Assembly: GCF_000215935.2 (NCBI RefSeq)
Contig: NZ_AFNU02000002.1
Coordinates: forward strand, 1 to 64,000
Source: Haloplasma contractile SSD-17B
GTDB lineage: Bacteria > Bacillota_I > Bacilli_A > Haloplasmatales > Haloplasmataceae
Reading direction: 5' to 3'
DNA length: 64,000 bases
The notes beneath the pieces were generated by a model that worked only from the letters and a program-made list of their open reading frames with translations, made no database searches and had not been told where the DNA came from. Both the position numbers and the translations under genes were made by a program. Every line of letters begins with the position of its first letter. The first letter of the stretch is position 1. Shown here piece after piece: positions 29,521 through 38,955 of this stretch.

Positions 29521-29970
29521 TTAATCATTCATATAACCTTTACTAGAATATTCACTAAGGTACTGATCAACTAAAATATCAAAACTTTTACTTGAATAGT
29601 GTTTAAAAGCAAATCTTATTGCTTTTTTTAATCTTAAATCAAATTTTAACTCTTTTAATCGATCTATAATTCGTTTAAACGAGTAAGTGAATACTAATGT
29701 TAATACTGCTATTAAAATGATAAAACTATTTGACATAAGGTGGCTGTACATTGATATTAGCATAAGACTTAGTACAAAACTCATACTGATCATTATTAAT
29801 TTCCAAATACGTTTCATGATCGTCATTATGGTTGGTTCAAATACTTCACGGTATGCCCCTGACTCAACGAATTTTTTATTACGTTCTTTTACACTTAGTA
29901 CGCTATGGATCAGTGTTATCACATTAAAGTCGCCATTTATAAGTTCTTTCATTTTTTTGTCTATATTCAT
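29521..29970 (-). CDS. Hypothetical two-helix membrane protein
   Basis: I do not recognise this 149-residue protein. It has a soluble N-terminus of about 50 residues, two predicted helices (about 54-74 and 80-98), and a basic C-terminal part (KRIIDRLKELKFDLRLKKAIRFAFKHY cut into two amphipathic stretches). Shine-Dalgarno AGGAG lies upstream, although spaced rather far from the ATG. It is monocistronic with a strong terminator, between ligA and the Card1-like nuclease gene. Confidence 0.6.
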   Translation of the reverse strand: MNIDKKMKELINGDFNVITLIHSVLSVKERNKKFVESGAYREVFEPTIMTIMKRIWKLIMISMSFVLSLMLISMYSHLMSNSFIILIAVLTLVFTYSFKRIIDRLKELKFDLRLKKAIRFAFKHYSSKSFDILVDQYLSEYSSKGYMND

Positions 29971-30289
29971 TGTTGTTCGTCCCCTTCTCCTACATGTATG
30001 TTCTATTTATTGGTTTAGTTGTTATTTTATAAGGATTACGTATGTTAAAACAGTTAGTTTTTTGATTAATAATTACTTGTTTACTTTTTTATGTTGAATG
30101 AAAAATGATTAGTAAGTTTTTGTATTTGTAAATCCTTGTCCCTTTGGTTCTAGTGACTTTCCTATATTTAATTAATTGATCACACAACAGGTTTTTCGTA
30201 CTAACTATTTTAATTATTATTAACTTAGGTTTCATCTTTTGTAGACATCAGTCATAACTGTGAATAATAACCGGTATTACTTGATCTAA
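29971..30289. other. Non-coding gap
   Basis: About 320 bp of AT-rich sequence beyond the nuclease stop. I see no terminator hairpin, RNA motif or gene. Confidence 0.4.
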
Positions 30290-31024
30290 TTAATTGTTTA
30301 AAAGTAATTGTTTAAGTCGATTCTTAAATGAATCATAATCTCCATCATAATGAATGAATGTTACATTATAGTTATTTGCCTTCTCATACATTAATTCATC
30401 ATACTTGGTTGTAATAAATATTTTTTCAACTCCTTCTCGACTAATCTTTTTTGAAAATTTCTTTAGTCGATTATAATCCTCCTCATTATAGTTTAGTGTA
30501 TCTTTGCACTCGATCAGAAAATATTTTTGGTTACATTTTCCTAACACATCAAACTCCTTAATATTATGAATTCTTCTTCTTCCTAACCGTATTATGTTCC
30601 CTTGGCTTACTAGTACATGTTCTGTAAAGTGTTTGATTGTATAATAAGTAAGTAATTCTAACCACGATCCAGTTTTTTTGAAAAATTCTATTTCATTTTC
30701 TGAATTAAATTTAAGATAATAGATGCCATCTATATAGCTAACACTTTCTAGAATATCACTCCGTTTGACATAGTCTAGGGTGTGTATAATTGTTAGATTA
30801 ATTGTTTCTGGTAGGTAGTTGGTAAATATCATGCATAATCGTCCTTCGTAAGATACTGCAAATGAGTTCTTAAGTACGTTCTCCACAAAATTTTTCCATA
30901 CTAGGGGGTAAGTAATAATAAAGTTCATCATTGTGTCGAGGAATGTTTCGGATACGTGATCACTGACACAACTTTTTATCTGGTTCCCCTTTAGTTCTAA
31001 ATCATTCGCAAGGCTTATATCCAT
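30290..31024 (-). CDS. Card1/DUF1887-like PD-(D/E)XK nuclease without CARF domain
   Basis: The C-terminal half has the PD-(D/E)XK core IKEFDVLG...KYFLIECKD, with Asp159, Glu172 and Lys174 as likely catalytic residues. It is preceded by FFKKTGSWLELLTYYTIK, which strongly recalls the GxWLE entry motif of the DUF1887/Card1 (Can2) family. Those nucleases carry an N-terminal CARF sensor for cyclic oligoadenylate in type III CRISPR immunity. Here the 110-residue N-terminus is not a recognisable CARF and no CRISPR array or cas gene is near. I start at the ATG at 31024 downstream of AGGAGGTGAT (11-base spacing); the in-frame GTG at 31036 overlaps that site. Confidence 0.65.
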   Translation of the reverse strand: MDISLANDLELKGNQIKSCVSDHVSETFLDTMMNFIITYPLVWKNFVENVLKNSFAVSYEGRLCMIFTNYLPETINLTIIHTLDYVKRSDILESVSYIDGIYYLKFNSENEIEFFKKTGSWLELLTYYTIKHFTEHVLVSQGNIIRLGRRRIHNIKEFDVLGKCNQKYFLIECKDTLNYNEEDYNRLKKFSKKISREGVEKIFITTKYDELMYEKANNYNVTFIHYDGDYDSFKNRLKQLLLNN

Positions 31025-31352
31025 AACAGGTATCACCTCCTAGATCATATATACATACTATCAATCCTCCTTATATTTTGTCGCTTGGACCCGATTATAA
31101 TATACTATTGCTGTCAATGTCTGTCGAAAAAATAGGAAACTTATAATATTTTCCGTTAATTTTATACAACTTGTTGTATGAACGTACATGTCCTAACTCA
31201 AATTATCCAACATTTACATACTAGATTTAGTTTTTTATGCGATGACTCATTCTTCTGCAGTAGTTCCTGAAACTATATTTTTCACTACTAGTATATGAAC
31301 TCAATTTCTGATATATTTTTGACATATTGGTCGTGATAATTTGTACAACACG
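31025..31352. other. Non-coding gap upstream of the nuclease gene
   Basis: About 330 bp of AT-rich DNA that should contain the nuclease promoter. No recognisable element was found. Confidence 0.4.
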
Positions 31353-31388
31353 AAAAAAAATAGCCACTGCTAGGGATAACAGTGACTA
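31353..31388 (-). terminator. Terminator of the GH13 gene
   Basis: The stem TAGTCACTG/CAGTGGCTA (minus strand, one mismatch) is followed by eight T. It lies about 150 bases beyond the GH13 stop; nothing else is recognisable between 31389 and 31541. Confidence 0.85.
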
Positions 31389-31541
31389 AATTTTTTTATA
31401 ATTTTCTTATATTAATTTTTATAAGTAAGTCTCGACTTCTGCAATCAATTAAACATTATAGACGATCAGTCTTTATATAGTAGTATCTTTCATTCGTATA
31501 ATAAGTGTATAAGTAATAAAATATAGTTTATCGTCTAAATT

Positions 31542-32840
31542 TTACTTTGTTACATCAAAGATTAATGGCTCTTTTCCTAATAGAATCTTACCATCATTCA
31601 CATAAACAGTATCGTCTGATATTATGTCTTTATATTCTCCATCACTGAACTCTACTGGTAATTCAATCGTTTTTAAACCAACGTTAAAAATTCCATATCG
31701 AATCATGTGACTATTTTCATAACTAAGAACAATTAGGTCGTTATAATCCACTGTATGGATTTCATAGTTTCCTTCGGCCATAATACGATCTTTTTTCATT
31801 CCAGCTAATGCCTTAATTAAATCTGCAATACCGTCCTCATTATAACGTGACCAGTCTACCTTGTCTTCATCAAAAAGGCTCGGCAGATTCGGATCTAATG
31901 CTTCCTGACCTGCATAAATCATGGTTGCACCTTTTTGAAAGAATAAGAACGATGTCCAAATTTTCAACTGATGGATGTTATTTACTAGGTATGCAATACG
32001 TTTTTGGTCATGGTTTTCAAGGTTTCTAAGTTTAACATAGTTCTGTGGATAAATTGATTCTTGCATTCTAAGGCGTTCTAAATAGTCACTTAGTGGTGAT
32101 TTACCTTCTAAATAATGATGCATCTTTTCCATTACGTCATAATCGTATGTTATATCAAATGCCTCATACATTTCACTGTCAGAGTGAGCTATAAATCCAT
32201 GGCGATCAATTGCCTTTCGAAATCCGAAATCAAGTGTTTCTGCTAGCCATATGAAATCGCGGTTAATTTCAGCCACTTCATGACGTGCACGAATCCAGAA
32301 ATCAACAGGAACAAAGGATGCAACATCGCAACGATACCCATCGACACCCATATTTGCAAAATACTTTAAGATATCAATCATTTCATCCCATAATTCCTTG
32401 TTTCTATAGTCTAAGTCAGTTATATCCCACCAATCACCAACACGATTTGCTAGTTCACCGTTTCCATTACGATAAAACCACTCCGAATGTTCTTCTAATA
32501 ATCTTGAATCATGTGACGTATGATTATAAACAATGTCAAGCATGATTTTCATACCGCGTTTGTGTGTTTCTTCAATTAATTTTTTAAAATCCTCAAGTGT
32601 CCCATATTCAGGGTTTATTCCTCTGTAATCTTGAATCGAATACGGACATCCTAGTGATCCTTTTTTATTTTTCATGCCAATAGGATGAATCGGTAATAAG
32701 TATAAGATATCGGTCCCTAGGTCTTTTATTCGATCTAAATCATCAACTAACTCTAAGAATGTACCACTTTCATTATGGTTACGATTATAGACCTGATAGA
32801 TCATTAAATTGCGATAATCAATTGGAGTTTCCTTTGCCAT
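31542..32840 (-). CDS. GH13 alpha-amylase family glycosidase
   Basis: This cytoplasmic TIM-barrel enzyme acts on alpha-glucosidic bonds; no signal peptide is present. Conserved region I is DIVYNH (102-107), region II GYRCDVASF with nucleophile Asp172, region III IWLAETL with acid/base Glu201, and region IV ENHDQ with Asp278. The 432-residue length is short for the family, with a compact C-terminal beta domain. GGAGG precedes the ATG. A divergent LacI regulator gene and CG-centred operators lie upstream, so control by sugar and catabolite signals is likely. Exact specificity (amylase, neopullulanase-like or other) cannot be fixed from sequence. Confidence 0.88.
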   Translation of the reverse strand: MAKETPIDYRNLMIYQVYNRNHNESGTFLELVDDLDRIKDLGTDILYLLPIHPIGMKNKKGSLGCPYSIQDYRGINPEYGTLEDFKKLIEETHKRGMKIMLDIVYNHTSHDSRLLEEHSEWFYRNGNGELANRVGDWWDITDLDYRNKELWDEMIDILKYFANMGVDGYRCDVASFVPVDFWIRARHEVAEINRDFIWLAETLDFGFRKAIDRHGFIAHSDSEMYEAFDITYDYDVMEKMHHYLEGKSPLSDYLERLRMQESIYPQNYVKLRNLENHDQKRIAYLVNNIHQLKIWTSFLFFQKGATMIYAGQEALDPNLPSLFDEDKVDWSRYNEDGIADLIKALAGMKKDRIMAEGNYEIHTVDYNDLIVLSYENSHMIRYGIFNVGLKTIELPVEFSDGEYKDIISDDTVYVNDGKILLGKEPLIFDVTK

Positions 32841-32939
32841 ATTTTATTTCCTCCATTTTTATTTATTTTTTAGTCATTATCGATTATAATAGTATCATAT
32901 AGTAACATTATTTTCTTTTTTTGAATGCTTTATACTATA

Positions 32940-32987
32940 TGTAAACGATATCAATTTTATAATGTATGATTTTTTAAAACGTTTTCA
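32940..32987. promoter_or_regulatory. Divergent LacI/GH13 control region with two cre-like operators
   Basis: TGTAAACGATATCA (32940-32953) matches the cre consensus TGWAANCGNTNWCA at all 14 positions. TTAAAACGTTTTCA (32974-32987) is a second site, matching 13 of 14 in reverse. A TATAAT (32958-32963) lies between them, so the regulator's own promoter is bracketed. Binding by the adjacent LacI protein, CcpA or both would be expected. Confidence 0.7.
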
Positions 32988-33046
32988 AAACTAAAGTAGA
33001 CATTAAATCTTTAATGGATCACTACTATGAGAAAGGATTGACGTTA

Positions 33047-34015
33047 ATGGCGAATATAAAACAAGTTGCTAAAGAAGCAAATGTATCTGTTGCAACCGTA
33101 TCCCGCGTAATTAATAATAAAGGCTATGTTAATGAAGAAACACGAAAGTTAGTAGAAAAGGCGATCAAGGAGTTAAACTACGTTCCTAATGAATTTGCTC
33201 GTTCATTATATAAGAAGACATCTAAATCAATAGGAGTTATTGTTCCACATTTAAATAACCCTTTCTATTATGGCGTACTTGAAGGTATTGAGGACTTAGC
33301 ATTCGAAAAGGGTTATAAAGTCATGCTATGTAACTCAGCTGAAAATTCTGAACGGGAAGCTGAATACATCAAGCAATTTATGAAATACAATATTGACGGA
33401 TTAATTATTGGATCAAACACGGAAGAAATTAAAAAATATACAGATTTAAACATTCCTCTTATATCAATTGACCGAATCATTTCTCATGATGTTCCTTCTG
33501 TAACCTCTGACAACTTTGGTGGTGGTGCAATAGCAGCTAAGAAATTGGTGATTTCAGGGGCTAAGAATATCGTTCATTTTAGAGGTCCTAGTATTTTGAT
33601 AACCGTATTGGAGCGTTCAAATGGATTTAATTCTTATTTGAGGGAACATGGCGTAACATGTGATGAAGTTGATTTAGCATTCATTGATCCGGATCCAAGT
33701 CTAATAAGAGACTACTTAGAGACGCACCCTGATACAGATGGTATCTTCTGTGATAGTGACTATATCGCTGCACTTGTACTTAGGGAGCTCCAACTATTAG
33801 GTAAATCTGTTCCTAAGCAAGTTCAGATTATCGGATATGATAATACGAGTTATTCACAAATAGTAATTCCAAAGTTAACTACAATTTCTCAGCAGATGTT
33901 TGATATTGGGAAAGAAGCGATGGAAATGTTATCAATACTGATGAATAAGGAAACATTAGGTTCTAAACATCACATTATCCCTGTTAGGATTATTGAACGT
34001 GAAACGACGAATTAA
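33047..34015 (+). CDS. LacI-family transcriptional regulator
   Basis: This 322-residue repressor has the N-terminal LacI HTH and hinge helix (MANIKQVAKEANVSVATVSR, then LNYVPNEFARSLYKK) followed by a periplasmic-binding-protein-like sugar domain (SIGVIVPHLNNPFYYGVLEGIE, then VQIIGYDNT). I start at the ATG at 33047, preceded by AAAGG; the longer frame adds 11 residues without character. It is divergent from the GH13 gene, and two cre-like operators lie between them, one on each side of its own -10, so it probably autoregulates and controls GH13. A sugar ligand of the sucrose or maltose type is plausible but unproven. Confidence 0.92.
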   Translation: MANIKQVAKEANVSVATVSRVINNKGYVNEETRKLVEKAIKELNYVPNEFARSLYKKTSKSIGVIVPHLNNPFYYGVLEGIEDLAFEKGYKVMLCNSAENSEREAEYIKQFMKYNIDGLIIGSNTEEIKKYTDLNIPLISIDRIISHDVPSVTSDNFGGGAIAAKKLVISGAKNIVHFRGPSILITVLERSNGFNSYLREHGVTCDEVDLAFIDPDPSLIRDYLETHPDTDGIFCDSDYIAALVLRELQLLGKSVPKQVQIIGYDNTSYSQIVIPKLTTISQQMFDIGKEAMEMLSILMNKETLGSKHHIIPVRIIERETTN

Positions 34016-34253
34016 AAAGATTGTGTAGCTTCATTCTTTATTAAAAGTCTTCATAACAGAGTTCTTTACTGTGAACTATCATTTTAATAACTCAACTTTG
34101 CTAACTAAATTTTTTGTCAGCGGCCAAATCTTTGGTAATCATTTAACTTTAGTTAGGCTCTGTATTCGGACATTCTTTCTATAAGATGCATTTGTACGTT
34201 AACTTAATAAATCTCTATAATGCTCATTTAGATAACAACAGCAACGAGTTTTC
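34016..34253. other. Non-coding stretch after the LacI gene
   Basis: About 240 bp between the LacI stop and a strong terminator. I see no gene or recognisable RNA. Confidence 0.4.
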
Positions 34254-34298
34254 AAAAAAAAATCAGATTCGTGTATAAATTCGAATCTGGTTTTTTTA
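34254..34298. terminator. Bidirectional terminator between LacI and nitroreductase genes
   Basis: The stem AATCAGATTCG/CGAATCTGGTT has A-runs upstream and T-runs downstream, so it can end both convergent transcripts. Confidence 0.88.
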
Positions 34299-34368
34299 TT
34301 TATTCTTTAAAATTATAAGTTTTTGAACTATAGTTGAGTTATGTTCATAATTTAAAGAGTGTGTTTCT

Positions 34369-34875
34369 CTACCATTTTTCGTAGTGAACGAATGATTGAT
34401 CATAAAAATCATTTGGTTCCTTGCGTTCATCCGGATATCCCAGTGCTATAACTGAAAATGGAATAATTGTCTCCGGTAGATTGAACAGATCATTAATTAA
34501 TTTTATGCGTTCTTCACGTGGTGCTATACCAAGCCAAACACTACCTAACGATAATTCAGTAGCAGCTAAACAGATATTATGACTACTAATTGCAAGGTCC
34601 TGTAATATGTATCCCGTAATCGGCTCTTTTTCCATATCACCACAAACGATGATCGCTGTATCTGCAGTCTCAAGCGGACCTGCATACGGATGGTTTTCTT
34701 TTATTTTTCGCATTTTTTCCTTGTTATTTACAACAATGAACGTCCAAGGTTGACGATTTGCTGCACTTTGGGCATTCATACCTGCCTTGACCAGGTATTT
34801 AATTTGTTCATCATTTAGTTTCTGTTCTTTAAACTTTCTAATACTTCTTCGTCTAAATATAATACTATCTTTCAT
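34369..34875 (-). CDS. Nitroreductase-family flavoprotein
   Basis: This 168-residue FMN-dependent oxidoreductase opens with FRRRSIRKFKEQKL, the RRSIR phosphate-binding stretch of FMN. It then has GMNAQSAANRQPWTFIVV and the C-terminal IALGYPDE typical of nitroreductases. Members act on quinones, nitroaromatics or flavins; the physiological substrate is unknown. AAAGGGG lies upstream of the ATG. It is monocistronic and converges with the LacI gene. Confidence 0.92.
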   Translation of the reverse strand: MKDSIIFRRRSIRKFKEQKLNDEQIKYLVKAGMNAQSAANRQPWTFIVVNNKEKMRKIKENHPYAGPLETADTAIIVCGDMEKEPITGYILQDLAISSHNICLAATELSLGSVWLGIAPREERIKLINDLFNLPETIIPFSVIALGYPDERKEPNDFYDQSFVHYEKW

Positions 34876-35211
34876 TTCACCGTTTCCCCTTTTTTAAAAC
34901 ATTTATATATATATATATTATTATGCACAGATTAAACAGATTAACAACAATTTTAAAAAAACGTTAATTTGTTGAGATTATAACACTTCAGTTTCATAAT
35001 AACAAACCATATACTTAAAATTCTAGACTTATTGAATTGGTTTATTTTTATACTGGATACACGTTTCTTTAACAATTGATTTTAAATTGTATCTGTTAAA
35101 TAATATATTATTAATTCGATTTTCTAATTGTAGTCCTATATCTTAATTTTTACAACCAAAAAAGAAGAGAATATCTTAAGCACGTGATGACTTAGATCAT
35201 TCTTATTCATG
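34876..35211. other. Non-coding gap upstream of the nitroreductase gene
   Basis: About 335 bp of very AT-rich DNA with an (AT)n stretch near 34907-34919. It should hold the nitroreductase promoter. Nothing else is recognised. Confidence 0.4.
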
Positions 35212-35481
35212 CTATTTCCAATTTGATTCTATGATTCGATTTCGATAATATAATACGATATCAATAGAAACCATAATAGCGTTGGTAAAATACAGAATAA
35301 TGACATAGTCAAGGTTATCAATAAACTTATGCGTTACACCAGATATATATCCTATTAGGATCACATACAGAAATACTACACTTTTACCTTGCGTACTTTT
35401 ACTTTTTATACTTTTGTAAATGGATGTTGGCCAAGCTAAGCCAAAACAAATTAACATAATTGCTTCAAAAAGACTATTCAT
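35212..35481 (-). CDS. SemiSWEET/PQ-loop-like small membrane protein
   Basis: This 89-residue protein has three predicted helices, the size and topology of a SemiSWEET sugar-transporter protomer. The first helix and loop, CFGLAWPTSIYKSIKSKSTQGKS, follow the PQ-loop pattern in which the Pro kink is followed by a basic cytoplasmic loop and a conserved KS(T)xGKS. Bacterial SemiSWEETs dimerise to move sugars. Here the exact substrate, and whether it transports at all, is unknown. TAAGGAG precedes the ATG. It sits upstream of the nitroreductase gene and downstream of a LacI regulator. Confidence 0.7.
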   Translation of the reverse strand: MNSLFEAIMLICFGLAWPTSIYKSIKSKSTQGKSVVFLYVILIGYISGVTHKFIDNLDYVIILYFTNAIMVSIDIVLYYRNRIIESNWK

Positions 35482-35658
35482 TTTTTATTCTCCTTAATCC
35501 GCACAGTGTGCGCTTACATTAAACATGTTAGAAAAAACTAGTAAATACCATTCAGTCTATTAAGATTGCATGACATAACTAGTTTAATTAGGAATTGTAA
35601 ATACACCTTTGTTCAATCAGTTAACGTTAGTTTTAGGTTTCAAAACTAAATGCTATTC

Positions 35659-36618
35659 TTATGATGATTGTCTATAGATAATTTTTCCTTTTGGCTTATA
35701 AACATCTACATCAAAATTCTTAATAATCGCAACCAGCATCTTAGAAACATTCATCCCCCATTCTCTACGGTTTATTTCAATCGTTGTTAAGCTTGGTTGA
35801 TAATACTTCGCTAGCTCAATATTATCAAATCCAACTACTGCGACTTCTTCTGGTATTTTTACATGGTACTCTTTTAACGCATCCATTACCCCTATAGCGG
35901 TCTCATCATTTGCACAAAAAATTGCATCTGGAAGTGGCTTATTATTTTTAATCTTACATTTGATTATTTCATAACTTTTCTTCTTAGTAAAATCCCCTTT
36001 ATAATGCTGATGATGCATAATATTATGATTCTCTAATGTATTTTTAAAACTCTCATATCTCTTTTGATTGTCATACGACGTTTCTATTCCACTAAAAAAA
36101 CCAATTTCATGATAACCTTGCTCAATTAGATGCGTTGTTAGTTCCTGAACTAACTTTTCATTCTCAATTAGCGTTTCATAAACATACTCCTCTTTTAATG
36201 AGCGGTCAAGGATAATAACTGGTAATTTAGGTGAGGCAACCTGTTTAATTAATTCACTTCTAATCCCTGTATCATAAATAATGGCTCCATCTATTTGGCG
36301 CTCTTGTAATAAACGTTCTGCTGACTTCCCGCTACTAACAATGATATGGTATCCTTCTTCTAACAGTTGGTCATTTATTCCATCTAAAAACTCACTAAAC
36401 ACTGGCCCCCCAAATCCTTTGATAAAGACTCCAATTGTATTGGATTTTCTACGTTTTAAATTTCTAGCAGCTCCACTTGGATGATAATTTAATTCTTTAG
36501 CAACATTTATAATACGATCTTTTGTTTCCTTTTTTACTCTTGGATCATTATTGAGAGCATATGAAGCTGTTGAAATTGAAACATTAGCCTTTTTAGCAAC
36601 ATCTTTTATGGTCGCCAT
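35659..36618 (-). CDS. LacI-family transcriptional regulator
   Basis: A 319-residue LacI-type repressor with the HTH (MATIKDVAKKANVSISTASY), hinge (LNYHPSGAARNLKRR) and sugar-binding domain (TIGVFIKGFGGPVFSEFLDG, then AVVGFDNIELAKYYQPSLTT). I start at the ATG at 36618, with GAGGAAG spaced 8 bases upstream; the GTG at 36627 overlaps that site. A CG-centred operator-like palindrome lies about 70 bases upstream, which suggests autoregulation. Its target genes are not evident. The SemiSWEET-like and nitroreductase genes follow on the same strand but are separated by gaps. Confidence 0.92.
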   Translation of the reverse strand: MATIKDVAKKANVSISTASYALNNDPRVKKETKDRIINVAKELNYHPSGAARNLKRRKSNTIGVFIKGFGGPVFSEFLDGINDQLLEEGYHIIVSSGKSAERLLQERQIDGAIIYDTGIRSELIKQVASPKLPVIILDRSLKEEYVYETLIENEKLVQELTTHLIEQGYHEIGFFSGIETSYDNQKRYESFKNTLENHNIMHHQHYKGDFTKKKSYEIIKCKIKNNKPLPDAIFCANDETAIGVMDALKEYHVKIPEEVAVVGFDNIELAKYYQPSLTTIEINRREWGMNVSKMLVAIIKNFDVDVYKPKGKIIYRQSS

Positions 36619-36685
36619 TTTATCCACTTCCTCTTCTAATTGTTTGTAATTAAATCTATAAAAGCAAACAACTTCTTATTTTACA

Positions 36686-36699
36686 TCGAAACGTTTTTA
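36686..36699. promoter_or_regulatory. LacI-type operator-like site
   Basis: TCGAAACGTTTTTA carries the AAACGTTT core of LacI-family operators and lies upstream of the minus-strand LacI gene. It is a weaker cre match than the sites at 32940-32987. The surrounding 36619-37027 region is otherwise featureless AT-rich DNA. Confidence 0.45.
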
Positions 36700-37027
36700 T
36701 CCATTATATCACTTTTCGATACCTAACTCAATCGCAGAGAGATCATTATAACCATTTTATCAATAATATAGATAAGACCTGTGAGCTTTATTTAATTAGT
36801 AATATTGTACTGTTTTACAAATGGATTACAGTATAATGCTATTAACAGAGTTATATACTAGTAGTACCAATCTATATTTATGAAACCATTTTTACGTTTC
36901 ATTACTCTTTAAATGAACAACTAAATGTAGATGTTACTATAAATAAAATTCCCTTAAAGATAACCATTTTTAAATAGTTCACACATAAAATATTTATATC
37001 AAATTTATTCATTACTAAGGTAAAATA

Positions 37028-37036
37028 TGGTATAAT
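37028..37036 (+). promoter_or_regulatory. Extended -10 promoter of pepF
   Basis: TGGTATAAT lies about 37 bases upstream of the pepF start and has a weak -35 (TTCATT) 17 bases before it. Confidence 0.6.
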
Positions 37037-37072
37037 GGATAAAACAAACCAAAACTATAGGAGGGCTACTAT

Positions 37073-38842
37073 ATGGAACGAACTTGGGATTTAGACGCAC
37101 TTTATAAAGACTTCGAATCTGAAACATACCAGAATGATATTGAGCAGTTAAAAACATTAATCAACGACTATACAACATATGTCAATTCAAACACAGAAAA
37201 TTATGATAACTTTACTCTAAAGCTTAAAGAAATTATAAAAATGGATGAGAAACTGTCGCTAGTCGCAAGAAAGTTATTCGCATTTGCTTCATTAACACGT
37301 AGTACTGATACGTTTAATAAACAAGCTAATAAGTACATTGCTGTTCTTCAAAATATTCTATCAGACGCAACCTTACCGTCAACAATTGTCAACAAGTGGA
37401 TTGGTAATTATCCTAAACTAGATGAGGTCATTCATTCTGAAGAGTTTTCAGAGTTTACGTTTTATCTAAAATCAATAAAAGAGGATACAAACTATTTACT
37501 AAGCGATGATGTAGAAGTGCTAATTAGCAAATTAAGTCAATCTTCATCTACTGCATGGTCACAACTACAGTCTTCTTTAACATCTAAACTAGACGTAGAG
37601 ATCACACTAAATGGTGTTAAAAAACATATGACTCTACCTGAAGTAAGAGATTTAAGACAGGACCCTAGCCAGGAAGTCCGCAAAACTGCTTATGAGGCTG
37701 AGTTACAATCGTATGAAAAGATTAATGATGCAGTAGCAGCTTCACTAAGTTCGATTAAGGGTGAAGTATTAACTATTTCTAAGATGCGTGGATACAGTTC
37801 TCCGCTTTCTCAGACACTTCGAAAATCACGTATGCAAAAAGAGACGCTTGATGCTATGCTTGAAGCTATGAACGAGTACTTACCTTATTTCCATCAGTAT
37901 ATGAGACGAAAAGGAACGTTATTAAATCATGAGAATGGGATCCCATTCTATGATTTAAATGCTCCAATTGGTAAGATTAGTAAGAAGTTCTCAATTGAAG
38001 AAGCAGAGGAATTCATCATTAACAATTTCAAAACATTTAGTGATAAGCTTGCCAATTTAGCTAAAACAGCATTTGAACAAAATTGGATTGATGTATTCCC
38101 TCGCTCAGGTAAGGTAGGAGGCGCATTCTGTGCGAACATACCACCAATTAAACAGAGTCGAATCTTATCCAACTTTACAGGGAACATGCGCGGTGTTATT
38201 ACACTCGCACACGAACTAGGTCATGCCTATCATGGAGATTGTATATTTGATGAAAACATATTAAATACATCGTACCCAATGCCACTTGCTGAAACAGCTT
38301 CAACATTCTGTGAAACGATTGTAATGAATGCTGCTCTTGAAACGGCATCTGAAGATGATCAGTTAACGCTGATCGAAGGTGTAATCCAAGATTACAATGC
38401 GATCATCGTAGATATTTTAAGTCGTTATATATTTGAAACAGAAGTATTTGAACAACGTAAAGAGCGTCCTTTATCATCTCAGGACTTTAAAGATTTAATG
38501 ACAGATGCACAGAAAAAAGCCTATGGGGATGGCGTTAATCACGACTACTTACATCCATATGCTTGGTTAAATAAACCACACTATTATAGTGCAGGTCTTA
38601 ACTTCTATAACTTCCCATATGCATTTGGTTTACTATTTGCAAAAGGGTTATATGCTCAGTACTTAAAAGATAAAGAGAACTTTATTCCTAAATATGATAA
38701 ACTACTTTCTGCAACTGGTAAAATGACAGTTGAGGAAGTAGCAAAAATGGCAGACATTGATGTAACGTCCGTTGATTTCTGGCGTGATTCATTAGAGATT
38801 ATTAAAAAGGATATCGATACATTCTTAGAACTGACAAAGTAG
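37073..38842 (+). CDS. pepF: Oligoendopeptidase F (M3 family)
   Basis: PepF cleaves medium-length peptides in the cytoplasm. The zinc-binding motif HELGH is at residues 380-384 in TLAHELGHAYHGD, and the third ligand region is MPLAETASTFCETIV. The N-terminal oligopeptidase domain (MERTWDLDALYKDFES) and the C-terminal NKPHYYSAGLNFYNFPYAFG are typical. Length is 589 residues, normal for the family. AGGAGGG precedes the ATG, and an extended -10 promoter and a strong terminator bracket it, so it is monocistronic. Confidence 0.95.
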   Translation: MERTWDLDALYKDFESETYQNDIEQLKTLINDYTTYVNSNTENYDNFTLKLKEIIKMDEKLSLVARKLFAFASLTRSTDTFNKQANKYIAVLQNILSDATLPSTIVNKWIGNYPKLDEVIHSEEFSEFTFYLKSIKEDTNYLLSDDVEVLISKLSQSSSTAWSQLQSSLTSKLDVEITLNGVKKHMTLPEVRDLRQDPSQEVRKTAYEAELQSYEKINDAVAASLSSIKGEVLTISKMRGYSSPLSQTLRKSRMQKETLDAMLEAMNEYLPYFHQYMRRKGTLLNHENGIPFYDLNAPIGKISKKFSIEEAEEFIINNFKTFSDKLANLAKTAFEQNWIDVFPRSGKVGGAFCANIPPIKQSRILSNFTGNMRGVITLAHELGHAYHGDCIFDENILNTSYPMPLAETASTFCETIVMNAALETASEDDQLTLIEGVIQDYNAIIVDILSRYIFETEVFEQRKERPLSSQDFKDLMTDAQKKAYGDGVNHDYLHPYAWLNKPHYYSAGLNFYNFPYAFGLLFAKGLYAQYLKDKENFIPKYDKLLSATGKMTVEEVAKMADIDVTSVDFWRDSLEIIKKDIDTFLELTK

Positions 38843-38898
38843 CTTATTTAATATACACTTGTGTAGATGTTACATGAACTATTCGCATTTATTAATAT

Positions 38899-38935
38899 AA
38901 AAGCTAATTTCAATTTAATGAAATTAGCTTTTTTT
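38899..38935 (+). terminator. Terminator of pepF
   Basis: The 12-bp stem AAGCTAATTTCA/TGAAATTAGCTT is followed by seven T on the plus strand. Confidence 0.9.
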
Positions 38936-38955
38936 CGTAACGATCACTTAAATCG

